DNA from: a virus
IMG/VR virus record: IMGVR_UViG_3300030098_003146
Coordinates: 1 to 21,666 of that record
Reading direction: 5' to 3' (one strand)
DNA length: 21,666 bases
Made by a program: the position numbers and the translations under genes. This document shows, piece after piece, positions 16,255 through 21,666 of the stretch. The notes below the pieces were generated by a model, which saw only the letters and a list, made by a program, of their open reading frames with translations, was not told the DNA's origin and ran no database searches. Positions within the stretch are counted from its first letter, which is position 1, and the number at the start of each line of letters is the position of its first letter.

Positions 16255-16773
16255 ATGATACAAGTTTTAGATAATGTTTTTGATGAAAAAGATATCGACA
16301 CTTTTTATGGTGAGTTTAGAGATTTTACTGCATGGAAATTTACTGGAGGTGTTGGAGTAAAAAATTGGAGAAAATTTGATTTAATTTTAAATAAAGAACA
16401 CCCCATTCAAGCTAAACTTTTTAAAAAATCAGATGAACTTTTTAAAAAAACGTGCCCTTCTTTAGTGTCTACACATTCGCTACAGTATCATTATGCAAGT
16501 GGATATTTGTTTGGAACTCATCATGAAATACATTCTGACTATGAAAAAGATTGGGGGATAACTGTAATGTTTTATTTAAATAAAGTGTGGGATTTATCCT
16601 ACGGAGGCGAAACAATTTTTATAAATAATTCAGGTGATATAACAAATTCAGTTATACCTAAACCAGGTAGAGTTGTTATTTTTGATGGAAATATACCTCA
16701 TGCAGCTAGAGAGGTAAGTAGAACTTGTATTGAGTTAAGAATGGTAGCTACATTTAAATATGGACTTAAATAA
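16255..16773 (+). CDS. Fe(II)/2-oxoglutarate oxygenase, prolyl-4-hydroxylase-like
   Basis: This 172-residue protein has HSD (93-95, ligands H93 and D95), then GITVMFYLNKVW (101-112) and YGGETIF (116-122), then PKPGRVVIFDGNIPHAARE (135-153) with distal ligand H149. A downstream arginine (R156 or R162) is available for 2-oxoglutarate. This is the standard layout of small phage P4H-fold hydroxylases. I take the ATG at 16255, two bases after the previous stop; a TTG at 16246 would add three residues inside the previous gene. It shares the general fold but little obvious sequence with the preceding enzyme, so the two probably act on different targets or arose by old duplication. Confidence 0.85.
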   Translation: MIQVLDNVFDEKDIDTFYGEFRDFTAWKFTGGVGVKNWRKFDLILNKEHPIQAKLFKKSDELFKKTCPSLVSTHSLQYHYASGYLFGTHHEIHSDYEKDWGITVMFYLNKVWDLSYGGETIFINNSGDITNSVIPKPGRVVIFDGNIPHAAREVSRTCIELRMVATFKYGLK

Positions 16774-17332
16774 AATACCCGTAAATCTGTATGCAGAAAC
16801 ACAGATGGACTTAAAGGATAAATACATATCCCAATTATTAGCAACCATAGAGTTGATTAGAAGAGGTAATATAGATGGAGAAAAATTTTCAAATCATTCT
16901 TTTGGTTGGCAAAGCTCAGGCCTACCCCAAAGCGGAACGTTTTTACCGTTCATTCAAAAATTAAATGATAAGTGTATTGAATTTTGTAATAGCATTGAAA
17001 ATTTCAAATTTACTGATCTTACTATAAAAAAATTTTGGGCTAATATTAATTATGAAAATGATATCAATTGGCCTCATAAACATCAAGATGATTTGTCTGG
17101 CGTGTTTTATTTACAAGTACCAGAAAATTCAGGTGATTTAGTTTTACAAAACCTTAATTATGACATTAATAACAAAATATCTTTTCACCTTCAAAATAGT
17201 TCCATCATAGTTATAAAACCAATTAAAAATAAACTTATATTATTTGATTCAAATTGTACTCACCTTGTAACAAAAAATAATTCTAAACAGCCAAGAATAA
17301 GCATTAGTTTTAATATTTCGATCAATGACTAA
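16760..17332 (+). CDS. Fe(II)/2-oxoglutarate oxygenase, TIGR02466-like (2OG-FeII_Oxy_5)
   Basis: This 190-residue putative hydroxylase belongs to the same sub-family as the first gene of the cassette. It has FGWQSSGLP (48-56, the family's 'GWqS' element), FWANINYENDINWPHKHQDD (92-111) running into LSGVFYLQVP (112-121) with ligands among H106, H108 and D110, and LFDSNCTHLVTKN (161-173) with H168 before QPRISISFNI (177-186), where R179 should bind 2-oxoglutarate. It lacks the N-terminal extension of the first gene. It overlaps the previous gene by 14 bases and the next by 8, so the block is translated as a coupled unit. The substrate is unknown. Confidence 0.84.
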   Translation: MDLNKIPVNLYAETQMDLKDKYISQLLATIELIRRGNIDGEKFSNHSFGWQSSGLPQSGTFLPFIQKLNDKCIEFCNSIENFKFTDLTIKKFWANINYENDINWPHKHQDDLSGVFYLQVPENSGDLVLQNLNYDINNKISFHLQNSSIIVIKPIKNKLILFDSNCTHLVTKNNSKQPRISISFNISIND

Positions 17333-17594
17333 ATTATTTCCAATGGTTAGAATTACATGGCTTGATGCAAAAGACATGGAAACAGGTTGGTTACACATAA
17401 AAGAAATTTTAAATGCGCCTTTGGCCGTGTGTCAAGAAGTTGGATACATGGTAGTAAATAATGACGATAAGATTGTAATTATGAGGTCATGGTGTGTAGA
17501 CAAGGACGACAACCACGGTGGTGGTGCGATAGCCATACCAAGAGGGTGGGTTAGAAAAATAGAATATTTAAAGGTAGAGTATGCAACACAATAA
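17325..17594 (+). CDS. Small conserved phage protein of unknown function
   Basis: This 89-residue protein has VRITWLDAKD near the start, then EVGYMVVNNDDKIVIMRSW, a GGG turn, and IAIPRGWVRKIEYL at the end. This 'W-x-DA ... vGy-v ... IP-x-gwv-x-i-x-L' pattern is a small beta-rich family I remember from many marine phage contigs; its role is not known to me. No cysteine cluster, signal peptide or enzyme motif is visible. An in-frame ATG at 17343 gives a shorter form beginning MVRITW and is equally plausible. It overlaps genes on both sides, placing it between the oxygenases and the glycosyltransferase, so it may be a partner or substrate-binding subunit of that cassette; that is inference. Confidence 0.65.
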   Translation: MTKLFPMVRITWLDAKDMETGWLHIKEILNAPLAVCQEVGYMVVNNDDKIVIMRSWCVDKDDNHGGGAIAIPRGWVRKIEYLKVEYATQ

Positions 17595-18357
17595 AATTTT
17601 TATAGGGACTCCGTGTTATGGAGGCATGATTACAGCAGATTATTTTAAAAGTTGTATGCAATTAGTAGCCTTAGCTGCATCAAAAAAGATAGAATTACAA
17701 TTTGGAACTATTGGAAATGAGTCATTAATAACTAGAGCAAGAAATACTTTAGTTCAATTATTTATGGATGGTGATTACACGCATTTATTGTTTATTGATT
17801 CTGATTTAGCTTTTAATCCAGAAGCAGTAATAAAAATGCTTGATTATGACAAAGATGTTGTAACAGGAATATATCCTAGAAAAACTATTGATTGGATAAA
17901 AGTAAAAAAAAGAATCAAAGAAAAGCCAGATATTTCTGAAGATGAATTACTTGCAGCTTCATTACAATATAATTTAAATGTAAGAGACCCAAATAATATA
18001 CTCTTAGAAAAAGGTTTCATAGAGGTCATGGATGGTCCTACTGGCTTTATGTTAATTAAAAGAGAAGTTTTTGTAAGAATGGCAGAGGCATATCCAGAGT
18101 TAAAGTTTGTGCCTGATCAACATATTAATCAATCTCATGACAAAGAATTTGAATATCACAAAACATCTGATTGGAATTACACTTTTTTTGACACCATGAT
18201 TGAACCAGAGACTAAAAGATATTTATCAGAAGACTATGCTTTTTGTCGTTTGTGGCAAAAAATGGGCGGTAAAATATATGCAGATATCTTGAGCGGTATG
18301 ACACATTATGGTAATTATGCATTTAAAGGCAATGTATCTACACAATTTAAAAAATGA
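17581..18357 (+). CDS. GT-A-fold glycosyltransferase-like protein
   Basis: This is a 258-residue protein predicted to transfer a sugar from a nucleotide-sugar donor. The N-terminus KIFIGTPCYGG (5-15) is the first nucleotide-binding strand; SLITRARNTLVQLF (48-61) and HLLFIDSDLAF (68-78) follow. The last contains the DSD (73-75) metal-binding motif of GT-A enzymes. Downstream are MDGPTGFMLIKREVF (150-164), SEDYAFCRLW (216-225), a candidate acceptor/base element, and H242 near the C-terminus. It resembles the family 2-like transferases of marine phages. It overlaps genes on both sides (14 and 4 bases), within a run of 2OG oxygenases, which suggests that hydroxylation and glycosylation are linked. 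Donor and acceptor are unknown. Confidence 0.8.
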   Translation: MQHNKIFIGTPCYGGMITADYFKSCMQLVALAASKKIELQFGTIGNESLITRARNTLVQLFMDGDYTHLLFIDSDLAFNPEAVIKMLDYDKDVVTGIYPRKTIDWIKVKKRIKEKPDISEDELLAASLQYNLNVRDPNNILLEKGFIEVMDGPTGFMLIKREVFVRMAEAYPELKFVPDQHINQSHDKEFEYHKTSDWNYTFFDTMIEPETKRYLSEDYAFCRLWQKMGGKIYADILSGMTHYGNYAFKGNVSTQFKK

Positions 18358-18926
18358 GTTTTGTTAAAGTTGTAGATAACGTGGCCTCTAAACCAATATT
18401 TGATTTAGCCAGTAAGCATTTTCAAAAATCTATTTGGGGTTTAAACAACTATTCAAGTGTACACGACACAAACTCAGGTTTAGGTGCAACCGATTATAAT
18501 AATGAAGTTAATAAATTATTATCGGAAAATAGATTTAATGAGTCGAACATTCTTTATAATCTTTGGTTAGAAATTAATAAAAAATTAGAAATGGAGAAAA
18601 ACTACAAAAATGAATTATGGAGAATACATTTGAATCTTGGGCTTCCTTTGACAGATCAAACAATTCATAAAGATAGTGAGTCAGCTTTTTCAAAAGATAT
18701 GACAATAGTTTATTTTTTAAACGAATCTTGGCAAGAAAATTACGGAGGAGAATTAGTGGTATTTGATACTTCAAGAACTATGATAACCGCAGGGTCTTTT
18801 CCAGTGCCAAATAGAGCTTGTTTATTTGAATCCTATCTACCTCACAGAGGAGTTACCATAAGTAGAATATGTCCAATAGCACGAATATCTATAGCTTTTC
18901 AGTGTAAGTACAATAATACACTTTAG
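18354..18926 (+). CDS. Fe(II)/2-oxoglutarate oxygenase, prolyl-4-hydroxylase-like
   Basis: This is a 190-residue putative hydroxylase. The motifs are IHKDSES (104-110, ligands H105 and D107), MTIVYFLNESW (116-126), YGGELVVFD (130-138), FESYLPHRGV (158-167, distal ligand H164) and ARISIAFQ (176-183, R177 for 2-oxoglutarate), so the site looks complete. The N-terminal ~85 residues look mostly helical. It starts at an ATGA overlap with the glycosyltransferase stop, showing the two are translated together. It ends the cassette: 30 bases later the tail-nozzle gene begins. The substrate is unknown; its direct coupling to the transferase makes it the best candidate for the hydroxylase that prepares the sugar acceptor, which is inference. 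Confidence 0.85.
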   Translation: MSFVKVVDNVASKPIFDLASKHFQKSIWGLNNYSSVHDTNSGLGATDYNNEVNKLLSENRFNESNILYNLWLEINKKLEMEKNYKNELWRIHLNLGLPLTDQTIHKDSESAFSKDMTIVYFLNESWQENYGGELVVFDTSRTMITAGSFPVPNRACLFESYLPHRGVTISRICPIARISIAFQCKYNNTL

Positions 18927-18956
18927 ATTTTTCAAGTTATAGGTTAAAATACCATT

Positions 18957-20813
18957 ATGCAATTAGTTGATTTAAAGTTTCGTCCTGGCATAGACAAGCA
19001 AGACACAGCTTATTCTGCAGGAGATGAGCGTAAGTATATAGATTCTGATTTTGTTAGATTTCACTATGGCAAACCTGAAAGATGGGGTGGATGGACAAAT
19101 CTTCCAAACCCAAATGTAACAGTGGTCGGAGTTGTAAGAGATACTCATTCTTGGATTGGTCTAGATGGGACAAGATATTTGGGGTTAGGCACAGATAGAA
19201 AACTATATATTTTCTCTGAAGGAAAAGTTTATGACATTACACCCATAAGAGTTACAGACAGTTTAACAAATCCTTTTGCAACCTCAAGTGGTTCAGCTAC
19301 TGTAACTGTAACTGATGCTTCTCATGGCGCTGAAGTAGGGGCGTTTGTTACCTTTGACAACGGTTCTGCTACAAATGTAGTTGATGGTATTGATTTTAAT
19401 AATGAATTTGAAATCTTAACAGTTCCAAGCTCTAATACTTATACAATAAATACGGGTACAAATGCATCAGGCACCACAGCTGCAGGAGGTGGATCAGTTG
19501 ATGCTTCTTATCAAATAAACCCTGGACCAACATCCTCTACATACGGATATGGTTGGGGCACTGAAACATGGAGTGCAAGCACTTGGGATACACCTAGATC
19601 TTCATCTAATGTTGTAGTAGCAGGTAGAAACTGGTCTTTAGATAATTTTGGAGAAGACTTAATAGCAACTGTATTAGATGGTGGAACGTTTATATGGGAT
19701 ACATCTGGAGGCTTAGCTGCAAGAGCAACAGCTTTATCAAATGCTCCGACAGCATCTAGATTTAGCATTGTTTCTACGGATACAAGACATTTGTTGATAT
19801 TTGGAACTGAAACTACTATTGGTAATACAGCCACACAAGATGATTTATTATTTAGATTTTCAGATAGAGAAGATGCAACAGACTATACGCCTGTTGCCAC
19901 AAATGAAGCAGGATCTTTAAGAATAACAGATGGATCTAGAATTGTTGGTGCAGTTAAATCAACAGGTCAAATACTTGTATGGACAGATACATCATTACAC
20001 GGTATTCAATTTGTCGGCACACCTTTTACATTTGGTCTTAGACAACTTGGTGCTAACGCAGGGTTAATAGCACAGCACGCAGCCATAGAAGTAAATGGAG
20101 TTGCTTATTGGATGTCAGACAATGCATTTTATCTTTTTGATGGAGTTGTTAAAAAAATGCCCTGTTCAGTACAAGATTATGTATTTGATGATTTAAGTTA
20201 CACAAATAAAAATGACATTGCTGTTGGTTTAAATACAGCGTTTAATGAAATAATTTGGTATTATCCTTCAGCTAATGCTACACAAATAGATAGAGCTGTT
20301 GCTTATAACTATTTAGAAGGAACTTGGTATACAATAAATCTTGCGAGAACTACTTGGTTAGGTGCTTATGTGTATGAAAAACCAATAGCAACAGAGTATA
20401 ATGCGTCTGCAACAGCAAACGCCACAAACATACTAGGTTTAACTGCTGGTGCTTCTTCAATATTTGAACACGAGTCTGGTAATAATCAAGCAGATGGCAC
20501 AGCTATTACAGCGTTTTTAGAAACTGGGTCTGTAGAGATAGCGGATGGAGATCAACTTATGTCGGTTAGTAAATTAGTTCCTGATTTTGATAATCTTGCA
20601 AACACTATGACAGCTAGACTAACTTTAGAACAATATCCTCAATCAGCATCAAATGTGCAAACGAGTGGGTCGATTACTAGCACAACAGAAAAAATTAGTG
20701 TTAGAGGTAGAGGAAGAGCAGTCAAAATACGGTATTCAACTAATACAGTAGATGATACACCTTGGAGACTTGGTTCACAAAAATTAGAAATAAGACCAGA
20801 CGGTAGAAGATAA
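18957..20813 (+). CDS. P22 gp10-like tail nozzle / packaged-DNA stabilisation protein
   Basis: This 618-residue protein would form part of the podovirus tail tube below the portal adaptor and help retain packaged DNA. I recognise the marine podovirus form of the P22 gp10 family from the opening VDLKFRPGIDKQ, DSDFVRFHYGKPERWGGW (30-47), the middle VAYWMSDNAFYLFDG, EIIWYYPSA and VAYNYLEGTWY elements, and the end TPWRLGSQKLEIRPDGRR. A serine/threonine/glycine-rich insert (about 100-180) may be an extra beta domain. It is longer than P22 gp10 (472). It follows the 2OG-glycosyltransferase cassette after 30 bases and shares one base with the next start (TAATG). Nozzle proteins face the outside, so it is one possible target of the cassette. 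Confidence 0.85.
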   Translation: MQLVDLKFRPGIDKQDTAYSAGDERKYIDSDFVRFHYGKPERWGGWTNLPNPNVTVVGVVRDTHSWIGLDGTRYLGLGTDRKLYIFSEGKVYDITPIRVTDSLTNPFATSSGSATVTVTDASHGAEVGAFVTFDNGSATNVVDGIDFNNEFEILTVPSSNTYTINTGTNASGTTAAGGGSVDASYQINPGPTSSTYGYGWGTETWSASTWDTPRSSSNVVVAGRNWSLDNFGEDLIATVLDGGTFIWDTSGGLAARATALSNAPTASRFSIVSTDTRHLLIFGTETTIGNTATQDDLLFRFSDREDATDYTPVATNEAGSLRITDGSRIVGAVKSTGQILVWTDTSLHGIQFVGTPFTFGLRQLGANAGLIAQHAAIEVNGVAYWMSDNAFYLFDGVVKKMPCSVQDYVFDDLSYTNKNDIAVGLNTAFNEIIWYYPSANATQIDRAVAYNYLEGTWYTINLARTTWLGAYVYEKPIATEYNASATANATNILGLTAGASSIFEHESGNNQADGTAITAFLETGSVEIADGDQLMSVSKLVPDFDNLANTMTARLTLEQYPQSASNVQTSGSITSTTEKISVRGRGRAVKIRYSTNTVDDTPWRLGSQKLEIRPDGRR

Positions 20814-20980
20814 TGGCTAAAATAAATATAACTAGATTACCAAATGCTACAGAGGAGTATGATGCTAGTCAGTTTGATCAAATGATTAGATTATTAGAAC
20901 AAATAGTTTTCTTACTTAATACAAACTTTCAACAAGATATAAGAGAAGAAACAGAGTCGGAGACATTTTTCCTTGGCTAA
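20813..20980 (+). CDS. Small tail-associated protein, unknown function
   Basis: This is a 55-residue protein starting MAKINITRLP and ending FFLG, with a likely amphipathic helix in the middle (QFDQMIRLLEQIVFLLNTNF). Its ATG uses the last base of the nozzle stop (TAATG), and it overlaps the next gene by 8 bases, so it is very likely real. Short proteins of this type directly after the gp10-like gene are usual in marine podovirus genomes, as I recall. A structural or assembly role is inferred from position. Confidence 0.6.
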   Translation: MAKINITRLPNATEEYDASQFDQMIRLLEQIVFLLNTNFQQDIREETESETFFLG

Positions 20981-21335
20981 TACATTTAAAAGCGCAATGG
21001 TTGATCTTACAAATACAGATCTAACAACAATATTAACAGTACCTACAGCTAATCCTGGTGCATCACCACCCGTGCCTCCTACAACTGATGTAGTGAAATC
21101 TATTTTAGTTTGTAATGATTCAGGAAATACAACACTTGTAGATTTAGAAGTGTTAAGATCATCCTCAACATTTGAATTATTTAAAGCAAAAAGTGTGGCA
21201 ACTAATACTACAACAGAATTACTATCTCAGCCTCTTGTACTACAAGAATCAGATGTATTAAAAGCACAGGCAAATGCTGCTAATCAAGTTCATATAATTG
21301 TAAGTTTTATGGAGGTTACAAAAGGTCAACTTTAG
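20973..21335 (+). CDS. Small conserved structural-type phage protein
   Basis: This is a 120-residue protein starting with TTG (MANTFKSAMVDL). I keep the TTG because GGAG (20959-20962) lies 10 bases upstream and the 'MANTFK' opening is usual for this family; the ATG at 20997 would drop eight residues. The rest is a beta-rich domain: TTILTVP, VVKSILVCNDSGNTTLVDLEVL, ELLSQPLVLQESDVLKAQ and VHIIVSFMEV. The spacing of strands and the 'L-x-x-sD-x-l' turn fit small virion beta-sandwich proteins found beside tail genes in marine phages. The exact position in the particle is unknown. Confidence 0.65.
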   Translation: MANTFKSAMVDLTNTDLTTILTVPTANPGASPPVPPTTDVVKSILVCNDSGNTTLVDLEVLRSSSTFELFKAKSVATNTTTELLSQPLVLQESDVLKAQANAANQVHIIVSFMEVTKGQL

Positions 21336-21346
21336 AAACGAATACT

Positions 21347-21666
21347 ATGAATTTACAATCATTATTTATTACACCAGTCATGATGACAGAGGTTATGGGC
21401 CACGGTCATTTAGTGGAAAGACTATACGAAATAAAAGCTAAAGATGAGAAAGGCATGCCTAGATCCAATATAGGAGGTTGGCATAGCCATGATGAGCTTT
21501 ACAAGGATATAGAATTTAAAAGTACAGTAGGTGATATATTATTAAAAGCTAAAGAGTGCTTTGACCATTTAGACGTGCAAGATAAATATGTTCCAGAAAT
21601 GACAGGTTTGTGGGGCATGATTAATCCTCCAGGATCTAGAAATAATGTCCACACACATCCTTACAA
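21347..21666 (+). CDS. Fe(II)/2-oxoglutarate oxygenase, TIGR02466-like (3' end missing)
   Basis: The frame runs from the ATG at 21347 to the window edge: 106 residues and part of a codon. The N-terminus MNLQSLFITPVM is the family's usual 'LF-tPv' opening, NIGGWHSHDEL (about 42-52) matches its 'GGWqS' element, and GLWGMINPPGSRNNVHTHPY (about 87-106) brings the iron-binding H-x-H region just before the cut. The distal histidine and arginine lie beyond the window. This is the fifth 2OG oxygenase in under 7 kb. It stands 11 bases after the structural-type gene, without a strong ribosome binding site, so it probably continues the same operon. Confidence 0.75.
   Translation, partial: MNLQSLFITPVMMTEVMGHGHLVERLYEIKAKDEKGMPRSNIGGWHSHDELYKDIEFKSTVGDILLKAKECFDHLDVQDKYVPEMTGLWGMINPPGSRNNVHTHPY

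Noticed and set aside
15012-18926. TET/JBP-type DNA base hydroxylation with base glycosylation
   Set aside because: The oxygenases look like P4H/TIGR02466 types rather than TET/JBP, and no DNA-modification partner is seen. DNA as a substrate is kept only as a remote option.
18922-18950. Promoter-like TTTAGA, 17 bases, TAAAAT before the tail-nozzle gene
   Set aside because: Transcription would begin at the start codon itself, and such matches are frequent in AT-rich DNA.
1-21666. tRNA genes, CRISPR arrays, integrase, att sites or insertion sequences
   Set aside because: The two gaps over 100 bases (448-590, 14887-15011) hold no cloverleaf or repeat-spacer pattern, and no open frame resembles an integrase or transposase.

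Overview
The window is a compact, visibly AT-rich stretch of a tailed-phage genome, most likely a marine podovirus. The main evidence is a P22 gp10-like tail-nozzle protein, a family A DNA polymerase next to a primase and a helicase, a block of large glycine-rich virion/ejection-type proteins, and several Fe(II)/2-oxoglutarate (2OG) oxygenases of the kind common in ocean phage contigs. Gene starts and stops overlap almost everywhere (TAATG, ATGA or GTGA junctions), TGA works as an ordinary stop, and only two gaps exceed 100 bases. The host cannot be read from the sequence; the base composition would suit an AT-rich marine alphaproteobacterium such as SAR11, but that is inference. No integrase, repressor, tRNA, CRISPR or insertion sequence is visible. 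Terminase, portal and capsid genes are not in the window and presumably lie outside it.

Region 1 (1-6031, plus strand) is the replication module: the tail end of a probable ssDNA-binding protein, an intergenic nested inverted repeat that covers the next ribosome binding site, an archaeo-eukaryotic-type primase, a UvrD-like SF1 helicase, a PolA with 3'-5' exonuclease and a leucine at the position of E. coli Phe762, a small PD-(D/E)XK nuclease, and a small secreted or membrane-anchored protein.

Region 2 (6028-14886, minus strand) is one tightly coupled operon of six genes: four or five large virion-internal or ejection-type proteins, then a small membrane/coiled-coil protein. It converges on the replication module with a 4-base overlap at a hairpin. 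It is read from a good sigma70-like promoter at 14961-14989, whose -35 box overlaps a weaker extended -10 promoter that would serve the opposite strand.

Region 3 (15012-21666, plus strand) begins with an unusual cassette: four 2OG oxygenases of two sub-families, a small conserved unknown and a GT-A-fold glycosyltransferase, all overlapping or nearly touching. It continues with the tail-nozzle gene, two small structural-type genes and, cut by the window edge, a fifth 2OG oxygenase. The dense hydroxylase-glycosyltransferase cluster beside tail genes suggests a modification system acting on virion proteins, host surface molecules or DNA; the sequence alone does not decide the substrate.
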